Notes under the pieces: model-generated
The model's input: only the letters and a program-made list of their open reading frames with translations
The model's database searches: none
Told to the model about the DNA's origin: nothing
DNA from: DATDIC01 sp963777625
GTDB taxonomy: Bacteria > Pseudomonadota > Alphaproteobacteria > Acetobacterales > Acetobacteraceae
DNA length: 64,000 nucleotides
NCBI GenBank assembly: GCA_963777625.1
Contig: CAVZRO010000026.1
Location: 372,001 to 436,000 of the forward strand
Direction: 5' to 3'
Program-made: the position numbers and the translations under genes
In this document: piece by piece, positions 44,288 through 53,660 of the stretch
Layout of the letters: each line of letters begins with the position of its first letter
Position numbering within the stretch: the stretch's first letter is position 1

Positions 44288-44382
44288 ACCGGGAGCGCTG
44301 GAAGCGGCGGAACCCATGGATCGAGCTGAGCGTATCTGAAGCGGGCAGCCTGCTGCGGCCGGCAATCGGTGACGCGCATGTC

Positions 44383-45273
44383 GTGTCGGTTGAACGCGTC
44401 CGCGGTGGGCTGGTGCATAGCAATCTGCGCCTCACGCTGGATCGTCCGCCCGGCCGTGTGCTGCTGCGCCTGTTCCAACGCGATCCGCGGACGGCGCGCA
44501 AGGAGGCGGCACTCGCCGGCTTGCTGGAGGGATGCGTTCCAATCGCCCGGTTGCTTTATTTCGCCGACGCCAACCCGGTCACCGGTGGTCCGTACGCGGT
44601 GCTGGAGTGGGTCGATGGCGTGCAGCTCGATTACGCCAGCCGCGACGCGGATCCGGGGACGCTGAATGCCGTCGGGGTCGCGGTGGGCGATGCGCTGGCC
44701 CATATCCACGCGTTCCGGTTCGACCGTGCCGGATTTTTCGCGCCTGATCTGCACGTTGCGGATACGATCGATCTGGGGCGAACGGGGCTGCTGCACTTCA
44801 TGCACCAGTGCCTGCGCGCCGGGCCCGGCGGCGAACGGCTTGGGCATGCGCTCACCGATCGCCTGTTCGCGTTCGTGGAACGAGAGGGTGATCGGCTGGA
44901 TGCCTGGCTTGGCGATCCGCGGCTGACGCATGCCGACTGTAATCCCAGCAACATTCTGCTGCGGCAGATCGAGGCGGACTGGCACGTGGCAGCCGTGCTC
45001 GACTGGGAATTCGCACTCAGTGCCACGCCGGCGTTCGATTTCGGCAATCTGCTGCGGCTGCCGCTGGGTGGCCAGACTGCGTTCGTGGAGGGTGTCGCCA
45101 CCGGGTACCGCGGCGCGGGCGGGACGCTGCCGCCCGACTGGCGGCCGATCGCCCACATCGCCGACCTGTTCGCCTGGAGCGACCTGCTCGGGCAGCGCGA
45201 CGCCGACGCGGCATTGGCACAGGACGCTCGGCAGGCCATCGTGGCGCTGCTGGATAAGCAATTCCATGATTGA
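44383..45273 (+). CDS. Phosphotransferase (aminoglycoside/choline kinase-like, APH family)
   Basis: Protein-kinase-fold enzyme of 296 aa. Conserved parts are LLRLFQRDPRTARKEAALAG (ATP Lys region), RLTHADCNPSNILL (Brenner catalytic motif HADxxPxN) and AVLDWEFALSATPAFDFGNL (DFG-like metal site). The frame is open upstream to the gentisate gene but offers no ATG, GTG or TTG before 44383; an ATG at 44316 in another frame could be the native start if one nucleotide were missing. Substrates of this group are small alcohols or sugars. It precedes two ABC permeases, possibly in one operon. Confidence 0.8.
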   Translation: MSVERVRGGLVHSNLRLTLDRPPGRVLLRLFQRDPRTARKEAALAGLLEGCVPIARLLYFADANPVTGGPYAVLEWVDGVQLDYASRDADPGTLNAVGVAVGDALAHIHAFRFDRAGFFAPDLHVADTIDLGRTGLLHFMHQCLRAGPGGERLGHALTDRLFAFVEREGDRLDAWLGDPRLTHADCNPSNILLRQIEADWHVAAVLDWEFALSATPAFDFGNLLRLPLGGQTAFVEGVATGYRGAGGTLPPDWRPIAHIADLFAWSDLLGQRDADAALAQDARQAIVALLDKQFHD

Positions 45274-45349
45274 CGAGAGCAACGCCGCCGGTGATTGCGC
45301 AAACCGGTCGGGCGGGTCATAGGCAGGGCCGGACGAGAGGGATACGGAT

Positions 45350-46267
45350 TTGTCTTCGACACTACTGGTTCCGGCGGGTGCGGCGCCGGCCGTGCCTCGG
45401 CAGGTGCGTAACTATGCGCGCCATTACTGGGTTTTCGCCGTGCCGGCCGCGGTGATCGTGCTGGCGGTGATCATCTTCCCCTGGCTGTTCACGATCTTCA
45501 TCTCGCTGCATTCGTGGGACCCCGCCGGCGGGATCACCTGGGCAGGCCTGGCCAACTACGTGGCAATCGCAACCGATTCGCGCTTCGCCTGGGCGGTGCT
45601 GCGGACGCTCTATTTCTCGGTGCTGGCGGTGGGCGGTCCGTTGGTGCTGGGCATCGCCGCGGCCGTCTGCTTCCATCGCCGCTTCGCATTGCGGGGATTG
45701 GCACGTACCATCTTCGTGTTGCCGATGATGGCGACGCCGGTGGCCATCGCCCTGGTCTGGTCGATGATGTTCCACCCGCAACTGGGCGTGCTGAATTATC
45801 TGCTGACGTCCGTCGGCTTGCCGCCCGCCACCTGGACCTACAGCCCGGATACCGTGATCCCGACCCTGGCGATGGTGGAGACCTGGCAGTGGACGCCACT
45901 GGTCATGCTGATCGTGCTCGGCGGACTGGCGAGCCTGCCGGCCGATCCCTACGAGGCCGCGGTGCTGGACGGCGCCAGCGGCTGGCAGAGCTTCCGCCAT
46001 ATCACGCTGCCGCTGGTGTGGCCGTTCATCGTGGTCGCGACGGTGATCCGCACGATCGACGCGCTGAAGGCGTTCGACGTGATTTACGTGATCACGCTCG
46101 GCGGCCCGGGGACATCCAGCGAGACCATCAACATCTTCCTGTACCAGACCGCCTTCGCTTACTACCATCTGGGATATGCCGGCGCCGTCACGCTGGTGTT
46201 CTTTGTGCTGATCGTGGCGATCAGCCTGGGTTTGCTGGGCGTGCGGCAACGCGCGAAATGGCAATGA
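45350..46267 (+). CDS. Sugar-type ABC transporter permease (MalF-like), orphan pair member 1
   Basis: A 305-aa membrane protein with six transmembrane segments, the first at about residues 28-50. The EAA loop reads YEAAVLDGASGWQSFRHITL at about residues 201-220. A TTG start is used with a GAGGG-type ribosome site 8-10 nt upstream. It resembles trehalose/maltose-type permeases. Unlike the importer at 9-13 kb, no binding-protein or ATPase gene is next to it; it may share the ATPase encoded at 12.2 kb or another one. Confidence 0.9.
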   Translation: MSSTLLVPAGAAPAVPRQVRNYARHYWVFAVPAAVIVLAVIIFPWLFTIFISLHSWDPAGGITWAGLANYVAIATDSRFAWAVLRTLYFSVLAVGGPLVLGIAAAVCFHRRFALRGLARTIFVLPMMATPVAIALVWSMMFHPQLGVLNYLLTSVGLPPATWTYSPDTVIPTLAMVETWQWTPLVMLIVLGGLASLPADPYEAAVLDGASGWQSFRHITLPLVWPFIVVATVIRTIDALKAFDVIYVITLGGPGTSSETINIFLYQTAFAYYHLGYAGAVTLVFFVLIVAISLGLLGVRQRAKWQ

Positions 46268-46325
46268 GCGGACAGGCTCAGGCCATTCGCCTGGCTCGCC
46301 GCCCGGCACGCATCCGTCGCCACAG

Positions 46326-47144
46326 GTGCGGCGGATTGGCGGGCGGATCGGGCTCTACGCCTCGGTGATCGTCCTGGTCCTGCCGGCTGCCTTCGTGTTC
46401 TTCTGGATGTTGTCGCTGTCGTTGAAGAACGAGGTGGACAACATGGCGTTCCCTCCCGTGTTCATCCCGCACCCGCCCACGCTGGCGAACTTCGTCAAGG
46501 TGTTCGCCGAAAATGACTTCCTGAACTACACCAAGAACTCCGTCATCGTGTCGTTCGGCGCCACCGGCCTGGCGTTGCTGGTCGGCGTGCCGGCAGGCTA
46601 CGGGATCGCCAAGGCGAAGGCGCAGAAGGCGGCGATGCTGATCCTGGTGGCGCGTCTCACGCCGGGCCTGTCCTATCTGATTCCGCTGTTCCTGGCCTTC
46701 CAGTGGTTGGGGTTGATCGGCACCCTGGTGCCGCTGGTGATCACCCACCTGGTGCTGACCGTGCCGATCGTGGTTTGGATCATGATCGGTTTCTTCGAGG
46801 GCCTGCCCGGCGAGATCGAGGAAGCCGCGCTGGTGGATGGCGCGACCATCTGGCAGGCGTTCCGCTACGTCGCGCTGCCGCTGGCCCGACCGGGCATCAC
46901 GGTGGCCACCATCTTGTCGTTCATTTTCAGTTGGAACAATTTCCTGTTCGGCGTGATCCTGGCCAACCGGGAGACCCGCACCTTGCCGATCGCGGTGTAC
47001 AACATGCTGACCTTCGAGCAGGTAAGCTGGGGCCCGCTGGCCGCCGCCGCGCTGGTTGTCACCGCGCCGGTGCTGTTGCTGACCCTGCTGATGCAGAAAG
47101 AGATCGTGGCCGGCCTGACCGCCGGCGGTGTGAAAGGCGGCTGA
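46326..47144 (+). CDS. Sugar-type ABC transporter permease (MalG-like), orphan pair member 2
   Basis: A 272-aa MalG-like permease; EAA loop IEEAALVDGATIWQAFRYVA at about residues 160-179, C-terminus KEIVAGLTAGGVKG. The frame from GTG 46326 lacks the usual 15-20 N-terminal cytoplasmic residues. An ATG at 46264 that overlaps the previous stop (ATGA) starts a +1 frame with a plausible permease N-terminus (MSGQAQAIRLARRPARIRRH), so a one-nucleotide shift near 46322-46328 may have broken the natural start. The remaining protein still has all six membrane segments. Confidence 0.85.
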   Translation: MRRIGGRIGLYASVIVLVLPAAFVFFWMLSLSLKNEVDNMAFPPVFIPHPPTLANFVKVFAENDFLNYTKNSVIVSFGATGLALLVGVPAGYGIAKAKAQKAAMLILVARLTPGLSYLIPLFLAFQWLGLIGTLVPLVITHLVLTVPIVVWIMIGFFEGLPGEIEEAALVDGATIWQAFRYVALPLARPGITVATILSFIFSWNNFLFGVILANRETRTLPIAVYNMLTFEQVSWGPLAAAALVVTAPVLLLTLLMQKEIVAGLTAGGVKGG

Positions 47145-47263
47145 ACCCTTCCGTATCGTTTCCGTCAATCAAGAGAAAATTTCGTTGCTACGCGTCTCGG
47201 AAACCAATATGAGAGCTGCCGCGACTACCACGCTCGGAAAAATCCGCTTTAACAGAGGGTAGC

Positions 47264-47692
47264 ATGGGCAAGGAACTCTCCGCCTGGAAAGCGGCCAAGG
47301 CGCAGGCTGAAAAAACCATTGGCAAGGAAGGCAAGCTGCCGAAGGCCAAGGGTGATCTGGTGGCGCTTATGGATGCTGCCAACAAGGCGGCGCAGAAGGT
47401 CATATCCGAGCGCGATACGATGGAAGGCTCGGTGCTCGCGCTGCAGGATGCATTCTCCAAGATTTATGATGCCGCGGAATCGTATACCGATATCGTTGAC
47501 GCCAGCGACTTCCATCTTGATGAAGACGACAAGGATCAGGCGAAGAAAATAGACGACGCCAAGAAAACACTTACGGACGCGCTGAAGGAAATCAGTGACA
47601 AGGTCGAGACATATCATAACAACCTTGAGGAATTCAACAAGCACCTGGCGAACTTCCAGAAGGATCTGAAAGCGGCCGCTCCCGCAGGATAG
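47264..47692 (+). CDS. Small helical/coiled-coil protein of unknown function
   Basis: A 142-aa, highly charged, almost entirely helical protein, rich in Ala, Lys and Asp. AGAGGG lies 4 nt before the ATG. It has no Cys, signal peptide or membrane helix. The pattern AKAQAEKTIGKEGKLPKAKG, then KKIDDAKKTLTDALKEISDK, is coiled-coil-like and similar in character, though not obviously homologous, to the helical segments of the 49.7-55 kb proteins. Its codon use is AT-richer than its neighbours. I cannot assign a function; its position before the T6SS island suggests a possible link. Confidence 0.65.
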   Translation: MGKELSAWKAAKAQAEKTIGKEGKLPKAKGDLVALMDAANKAAQKVISERDTMEGSVLALQDAFSKIYDAAESYTDIVDASDFHLDEDDKDQAKKIDDAKKTLTDALKEISDKVETYHNNLEEFNKHLANFQKDLKAAAPAG

Positions 47693-47910
47693 GTTTCGCA
47701 GCACCCAAATCCGCCGTTTCACCCACGACGCGCCAACTGCGCAGCCACCCCCGGGCTAATGTTCGACAGCCGGAGGCCACGCGGGTACATTGGCTCCCGT
47801 GTCGGCCCGGCCGGCGTCAGAGTGCAACCGACCTTGGTCCGTCGCAATGAGCGTCCACATGTTAGTCTCAATCCCTTGAAGGCGCTCGGCCCCATTCTGG
47901 CGAGGCGGTG

Positions 47911-49215
47911 ATGCGCACCGCCGTCTTCGCAACGGTGCGCAACGAGGCGGATATCCTCCCGGCGTTTCTCCGCCACATCCTGGCGCTGTTCGATTATGGC
48001 ATCCTGGTCGATCACCGCTCGATCGATGGCTCGGCCGAAATGCTGCGCGCAGCCTGCGCCGGTCGCCCCGGCTGGCGATGCTGGCGCGCCACGTATGAAG
48101 GGCACCATCAGCAACAGGCGGCCGCAATCGGTCTGAATCGCCTGTTTCAGGAGACCGACGCCGACATCGTCTGTCTTCTGGATGCCGACGAGTTCATCGA
48201 CGTTGCCGATCGGACGGAGCTCGAACGGCTGTTTGGCAGGCTTGGCGATCCGGCCCAGGTCGGCCAGTTGTTCTGGCGGAATTGTATCCCGGCAAACCTG
48301 GGGCAAGACCGGTTCGATATCGGCGACCTGATCCAGGTGTGCCCGGAGCGGTCGATCTATCCCAAAATCGTTGTCCCACGCGCACTCTGGCACACGCGCA
48401 ATGGTGCAGCACGGCCCACCGCGGGATATCATTCGATCGCGTGGGATCAGGGCGCATACCTCACCTATCAGCCGGTCGGCGACCTGCTGCATGTCCCGTT
48501 CCGCTCACGCAGCCAGATGGAACGGAAACTGGTGCTTGGCCGCCTGGCCGACCTTGCCAGGGCGGACCGGGCGGAGAATGAGAACGTGCACTGGCGGGAC
48601 ATGCTCGAACGCGTGGCGGCCGGGGCCATCGACGAGCCGGACCTGATCGGCTGGATCACCGGATACGGCGAGCCCGGATTTGCGGGGCGACGCGTGGACA
48701 GGGCTGGGCTGACCGGCCTGGGGTTTTCCCTCCGCCCCCTCAATGTTGCGGCCGTCGCCACCCTGGACCTGCCATCAGGGCGCGAACTGGACCCGCTGCG
48801 AGCGATGGCTGCCGTCCTGTGCGCGTGGCGCCTCGAGGATGGCGGAGCGGGGCTCTGTCTGGACGGGGACATCCTTCACGTGCGGCCGCCCGACACCCCG
48901 CCGTCCGACGCCCCGCCGTCCAACCCCGGGGCGGCATCAGCGTCAACGACCGGCGAGGCCGGCGCGCGGCAGGAGACCGCAAACGGACCCGAGGCGGAGA
49001 TTGCCGCGCTTCGGCACGCGATCGCACTGGCGGAGCAGGAAGCGACGCAGGCGCGCCGGCAGCACATCGCGGCGGAAATGGCGACGCACGCGGCGCTATC
49101 GGCGGTGCAGACGATGCGGGCAAGCACGTCGTTTCGCGTGACCGCCCCGATGCGGTTTGCCGCAGCGTCGATCCGGCGGATGGGCCGTATATTGCCGCGC
49201 AGGACGAGAGCGTGA
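47911..49215 (+). CDS. GT2-type glycosyltransferase (Glyco_tranf_2_4)
   Basis: A 434-aa protein. Residues 1-250 read as a GT-A domain: FATVRNEADILPAFLRHILA, YGILVDHRSIDGSAEML and the metal site CLLDADEFIDV (DxD as DAD). A His-containing GRLADLARADR... segment follows. The last 110 residues are an Ala/Pro/Glu-rich linker with a short coiled coil (about residues 350-405). GAGG 5 nt before ATG 47911 sets the start; a GTG at 47908 is less likely. The acceptor is unknown. Such enzymes often modify surface glycans. It is placed just before the T6SS-linked island. Confidence 0.85.
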   Translation: MRTAVFATVRNEADILPAFLRHILALFDYGILVDHRSIDGSAEMLRAACAGRPGWRCWRATYEGHHQQQAAAIGLNRLFQETDADIVCLLDADEFIDVADRTELERLFGRLGDPAQVGQLFWRNCIPANLGQDRFDIGDLIQVCPERSIYPKIVVPRALWHTRNGAARPTAGYHSIAWDQGAYLTYQPVGDLLHVPFRSRSQMERKLVLGRLADLARADRAENENVHWRDMLERVAAGAIDEPDLIGWITGYGEPGFAGRRVDRAGLTGLGFSLRPLNVAAVATLDLPSGRELDPLRAMAAVLCAWRLEDGGAGLCLDGDILHVRPPDTPPSDAPPSNPGAASASTTGEAGARQETANGPEAEIAALRHAIALAEQEATQARRQHIAAEMATHAALSAVQTMRASTSFRVTAPMRFAAASIRRMGRILPRRTRA

Positions 49216-49257
49216 TCGCTTGAGGCTGACGGTCGGAAAGCGTGAATCACGCTCTCG
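49205..49257. repeat. 12-bp inverted repeat spanning the GT2 stop
   Basis: CGAGAGCGTGAT (49205-49216), which includes the last codons of the GT2 gene, is the exact complement of ATCACGCTCTCG (49246-49257), separated by 29 nt. It has no T-run, so terminator function is uncertain. Confidence 0.5.
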
Positions 49258-49270
49258 AACAACGAATGTT

Positions 49271-49307
49271 AGAGCCTGAGCGTTTCATCTTGAAGCGATC
49301 ATGCTCT
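49271..49307. repeat. 37-bp imperfect palindrome of an alphaproteobacterial repeat type
   Basis: A 37-nt imperfect dyad begins AGAGCCTGAGCGTTTCATC and ends AAGCGATCATGCTCT. Very similar GAGCATGATCGTTTC-type palindromes are dispersed in Rhizobiales-like genomes. It lies between the GT2 gene and the small membrane protein gene, and is probably a dispersed extragenic element. Confidence 0.5.
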
Positions 49308-49321
49308 GAGGGAGGCATGAG

Positions 49322-49657
49322 GTGATCGGCAAGCTGCTGTTCGGAGCCGGCGTCGCCCTGGCGGTCGGATATTGCTATCCGCTGTGGAATGAAAGCGCGC
49401 GGGATCCGTGCCAGGCCGTCGAGCAGCGGTTCATCGGCATGGCGACCACGCCGGCGCCTCTGTCGCATCCCGGTCGGGTGCTGGAATGGGCGGTATTGCG
49501 CAGCTACATCGAACCGTTCTCGGACGGGCGCATCGCCGCCGCGCAGGCGAAGCAGCGTTACCCGGCGCTGCCGCCGCAGCTTGGCTGCGCCGTCGGATAT
49601 TGGACGGCCTTGCTCGACCCGCATATCGAGGAAGCTGTTCGCCAACGCCTGCGATAA
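49322..49657 (+). CDS. Small membrane-anchored protein of unknown function
   Basis: A 111-aa protein starting at GTG 49322 with GGAGG 6 nt upstream. One N-terminal hydrophobic segment (KLLFGAGVALAVGYCYPLW) is followed by a soluble domain with two Cys residues (DPCQAVEQRF and QLGCAVGYWTALLDPHIE) that could pair in the periplasm. I do not recognise a family. It converges on the minus-strand paralogue A with an 18-nt gap, and could be a lone or island-linked gene. Confidence 0.6.
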   Translation: MIGKLLFGAGVALAVGYCYPLWNESARDPCQAVEQRFIGMATTPAPLSHPGRVLEWAVLRSYIEPFSDGRIAAAQAKQRYPALPPQLGCAVGYWTALLDPHIEEAVRQRLR

Positions 49658-49675
49658 CCCGCACCGGCCGGGTTG

Positions 49676-50392
49676 TCAGGTTTCGTCGTCGAGGTCCGCG
49701 GCTTCCTTGCCCTCGACCAGCAGTGCTACCTTGGCGAACGGCAGTGGCTTGAAGGATTTCAGCATCCGCTCGCTTTTTTTCTGCATGCCGGGAAGCTGCC
49801 GCCCGTCCAGCGTCAGACACAGCGTGTCGGCGCGCTTTTCATCCCCGGTGGCAACGCCGAACGTCATCGTGTGCAGACCGGTTTCCTTCACAAGCATGGC
49901 CCCGAGCGTCTTCGCGCTGGTGCTGCGATGGAGCGCCATGCGGTGGTCCTCGGGCTGCTTGCCGAGCACGATCGCGAAGTTCATCGGCCCACCGCGATGC
50001 AGTCGTTTGAGCCCGGCCATCAAATACGACTGGTATTCGTCGGGATCGGCAAAAACCCCGTCCTTCGACGGTTTCGCATGCGCCTCGATCCAGTCCTCTT
50101 CGGCCCCGTAGGCACGGTCGAATTTCTTCAGGGTGTCGACCGTCGCCTCCATCTCGGGCGACCCCTTGATCTTGGCCGCTTCGGCGATCACCGCCTTCAC
50201 CGCCGGCGGGATCGCATCCAGCGCGTCCTCGGCCTTTTGCGCCGCATCGGACTCCTTGCCTTGTTCCAGCTTGCGCTTCGCAAGCTCGTAATCCTTCAGC
50301 GCGTCTTCCAGCCTGCCGGCGGTTTTCAGGCCCTTCGGCTGGCTGGCCTTCCACCATTTCGCTGAGAATTCGGGCTGTTCGTTCTTTTTCAC
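49676..50392 (-). CDS. T6SS-island paralogue A (unknown family)
   Basis: A 238-aa protein from GTG 50392; this start is chosen because it aligns with the paralogue at 53661-55040. The sequence VKKNEQPEFSAKWWKASQPK GLK-type N-terminus, then a helical region, then MNFAIVLGKQPEDHRMALHR and KETGLHTMTFGVAT, followed by LTLDGRQLPGMQKKSERMLK and LPFAKVALLVEGKE, is shared with paralogue B throughout. I see no signal peptide, membrane helix or known catalytic motif. Position beside a metallopeptidase gene in divergent orientation suggests an adaptor, immunity or regulatory role; unproven. Confidence 0.75.
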   Translation of the reverse strand: MKKNEQPEFSAKWWKASQPKGLKTAGRLEDALKDYELAKRKLEQGKESDAAQKAEDALDAIPPAVKAVIAEAAKIKGSPEMEATVDTLKKFDRAYGAEEDWIEAHAKPSKDGVFADPDEYQSYLMAGLKRLHRGGPMNFAIVLGKQPEDHRMALHRSTSAKTLGAMLVKETGLHTMTFGVATGDEKRADTLCLTLDGRQLPGMQKKSERMLKSFKPLPFAKVALLVEGKEAADLDDET

Positions 50393-50534
50393 GAGCCTGC
50401 CATCGCCTCCCACGTTGCCGTCCGCCGCCGGTTCCGCCGATCGTTTCCGAACGCCGGGAACTTATCATATCAGTTGAGTGAACGGTAAGGCCTCGCGTAA
50501 ACTGGTCGGCACTGGCGCAAGGGAGCCGTCCGCA

Positions 50535-52879
50535 ATGTCCGGACAAACCGGGGCCGATACGTCAGCGACACCGCAGGTAAGCCCGCAGATCGTCAAGCAG
50601 GACCAGTGGATTACTGGTTTCACCGGCAAGTCGGTCGATCGCAGTCAGCGCATGCTCGGCCTGCAACGCGAGCCGCCGCCGCAACCGACGCCGCCGACCT
50701 GGGAGCGAACGGAGCCGACGTCAGGCCCGGTTCCACAGGCGCCGTCGCTGGGTGCGCAACGGCCGAGCCCGACCTTGCTATCGGACCAGCAGAAACAGTT
50801 AACCGGCGTCGATAACGCCCTGCAGGAGCTGACCAATGCCGCCGCAGCGATCGGTTCCCCGATCGCTCGCGGCCCGACGGACACCGCCATCACCGCATTG
50901 AAGCTGCGGCGGGACGCGCTCGCCAACGCCAGCGGCAGCACTGCCGCAATCGAGGCCGAGCTCAAGAAGGCGCCGGCATTGCTGGCCGACATCAACCTGG
51001 CGAAAACGTCTGCCCAGACGGCGAAGGACGATTGGGACAAGGCGGCGGCCCGCAAGGGCGTCGTGGAAACGCGTCTGACCAACGCCGAGAACTGGATCAA
51101 GCAACTGCCGAAAGGCTCAGAGGGTGCGCTCACGAACGAGCTGACCGGCCTGAGAACCAGGGTTTCGAACCTGGCAACCTCCGCCAGTCTCGCCGATTAC
51201 GGCACCGCGCTCACCACCCTGGAACAGGACAGCACCCTCTTCTTCGCCAAGGCCCGGGACGCGTCGGTTCCCAGCTATGCGAACAAGAAGCTCGATCTGC
51301 TGCGCAGCGTCGCGCGTCGGTGCGGCGACGTCGCCACGCCCAACCCGGTGCAGAACCGGCTCAACACGCTGACCGAAGACCAGAAGAACGCGATGCAATC
51401 GCTGACCGGCAGCGCGCGAACCGACGAGCTTGCCCGCATCGGCAACGATGCCAGCGCCGCCCTCAACGTGGGCTGGGCCGCTTACCAGACCAGGGTCAGG
51501 ATCACCAAGCAGCTCTACGCATTCCGCGTTCCGCTCGACACACTGCCCTCGGGCGCGGAGAAAACGACCCTCACCAACGAGAAACTGGCGCTGGATAACG
51601 CCGTCAAGGACGCATTCAGGCGTACGGACCAGGATATCGCCGCCGTCAGCACCGCGCTGACAACCGTTTCCAACAATGCGGACGCGCTCAAGGCCAAGCT
51701 CGACCGGGCGCAGGTCGCCATCCTCGACGTGGAAAAGACCAAGACCCAGATCGCCGCCAGCCTGGCGGAAGCCAGGAAGACGATCGACGCAATCACCGAC
51801 GGCCCCACCAAGACAGGCTTCAACCAGCTTTACGCCGCCCTGCTGAAGCGGCGCGATGACGCGCTGGCGATGACCAGCGTCGGCAACCGGAAAGCCGAGC
51901 TGTTCGCCGTGAACAAAGAGGCTCTGGCCATGGTCGAACGCGCCAACAAGGCGAGCTTCGACGCCCAGTTGGCGCAGCCGGATGGCAAGCAGAAGATCGT
52001 GGATCTGGTGAAGGCGTTTGGTGAAACCACCGGCGATCCGGTGAAGCAAGCCATTTGCAAGGCCGCGATGAATGCCTGCTACAAGATCGATCTCGACATT
52101 CCGGAGGGCATGTCGGTCACTCGCCTGCCCAAACTGTTCGAGCTGTTCGGCAGGTTCCGGCCAAGGACCTGAAGAACCTCAAGACCCTGGAATACGAAAC
52201 CGATCCGGATATGGGCTCCAGCTACTACAGCCGCGGCAAGATCGTGCTGAACAAGATCGGCTCGGAAGGTCATACGTATCAGATGGATCGCAGCAAGCCA
52301 GAGAGCCGCGTCAACTATTTCAACGCCACCACGTTGCACGAGATCGGCCACAACGCGGATGATGCCAACAGCATCATGTCAGATAACATGAGCGGCGCGA
52401 ATTTCGGCGGATGGAAGTCGGAAACCATCGACAGCGTTGCCGAGGCGCATTACGAGACCTCGTTCAAATCGCTGGTCGGGACCGGCAAGAAACCGTCGAA
52501 GGATCATCTGATGAAGATGATCCACCTGGTCCTGCAAACCGGCACCTGCGGCAAGCCGGCGAATGCCACCGCCGATCTCGGCACCCTGTTCGATGACTGG
52601 AAAGCCATCACCGGCAGCCAGGGCTACCGCAATCTTACGCTGGTCCGCAACGACACCAGCTCGCCGTGGGAAAAGAACATCGATTGCAGCGATGGCCGTT
52701 CCTATCACGAAGGGTACAAGGGCGTCTGGTACAGCTATCTGGCGACCGCCCGCGCCACCAAGATCAGCGACTACATGTGGCGTGCCCCCGGTGAATGGTT
52801 CGCCGACCAGTATGCCTATTACCGGATGCATGCGGACAAGAGCCCGCCGGCAGCCATAGCCACGTACGTCGGCGATTAA
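50535..52879 (+). pseudogene. Long helical protein with C-terminal HEIGH zinc-metallopeptidase domain, one frameshift
   Basis: About 780 codons. The start at 50535 has GGGAG 10 nt upstream. The first 540 codons are Ala/Thr/Lys-rich helices with recurrent coiled-coil units and a Pro-rich N-terminus (PPPQPTPPTWERTEPTSGP). At about 52158 one nucleotide is missing (GGCAGGTTCCG; adding one G gives GR-VPAKDLKNLKTLEYE). The second frame encodes TTLHEIGHNADD (zinc motif at 52337-52351) and later PGEWFADQYAYY, a likely third-ligand Glu, as in ATLF-like toxin peptidases. No signal peptide. Probable toxin or effector; it is flanked by two paralogous genes and followed by a CpXC gene. Confidence 0.72.
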
Positions 52880-52913
52880 GGCCTCCGCCCGGCGAACCGA
52901 GAAAGCTCCAGCC

Positions 52914-53603
52914 ATGTCCATCTTCCAGACGACGACCGTCAGTTGCCCGGCTTGCAATACGGAGGTCACGGTCGAGGTTGCGGCCAGCGTGAACGCCGAT
53001 CGACGGCCCGATCTGCGGCAGGAGATTATCGATGGAACCTTCCAGGCAATAACCTGCCCATCCTGTGCCACCAGCTTTCGACTGCAACCGAGCTTCACCT
53101 ACATCGATGTCGGCCGGCGGCAATGGATTTTGGCGCACCCGATCGATGATCTGCCGCACTGGCAGACGCTGGAGGCCGAAGCCCGCACGGTGTTCGACAC
53201 CGCGTATGGCGCGGCCGCGCCGCGCATCGCCCGCGAGCTGGGCAAGACGTTGGTTGCGCGCATCGCGTTCGGCTGGCCGGCGGTGCGGGAAAAACTCGTC
53301 TGCCAGGAAGCCGGACTCGACGATATCGGCATCGAGCTGCTGAAGCTGGCGGTGATCCGCGATGTACCGAACGCGCCGCTGGCCGACGAATCGGAGCTGC
53401 GGCTGGACCAGGTGGAAGATGAGTCGCTCACCTTCGCCTGGCTGGATTCATCCAATGAAGCGCTCCTGAAGGGGCTTCGTATCCCCCACGACGCCTACGC
53501 CGAACTGGTCGATGATCCGCAGCCCTGGGCGGCGCTGCGTGCGCGGCTTGCCGGTCAGTTGTTTGTGGATGTCAACCGGCTTCTGGTCACCGCCGGAGCC
53601 TGA
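52914..53603 (+). CDS. CpXC-domain protein
   Basis: A 229-aa protein. Two zinc-finger-like Cys pairs are visible: VSCPACNTEVTVEV (CPxC) and ITCPSCATSFRLQP (CPxC), separated by a charged segment, which defines the CpXC family (PF14353), of unknown function. The remaining helical/beta part (for example WQTLEAEARTVFDTAYGAAA) is not further recognised. It starts 34 nt after the metallopeptidase gene in the same direction, so it could be its immunity protein or a chaperone; this is inference from position only. Confidence 0.82.
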   Translation: MSIFQTTTVSCPACNTEVTVEVAASVNADRRPDLRQEIIDGTFQAITCPSCATSFRLQPSFTYIDVGRRQWILAHPIDDLPHWQTLEAEARTVFDTAYGAAAPRIARELGKTLVARIAFGWPAVREKLVCQEAGLDDIGIELLKLAVIRDVPNAPLADESELRLDQVEDESLTFAWLDSSNEALLKGLRIPHDAYAELVDDPQPWAALRARLAGQLFVDVNRLLVTAGA

Positions 53604-53660
53604 TCCGGTCGCCGATACCACGGCCCTGCCGGGCCGGGTACCGGCGATCCGAAACCAGAT

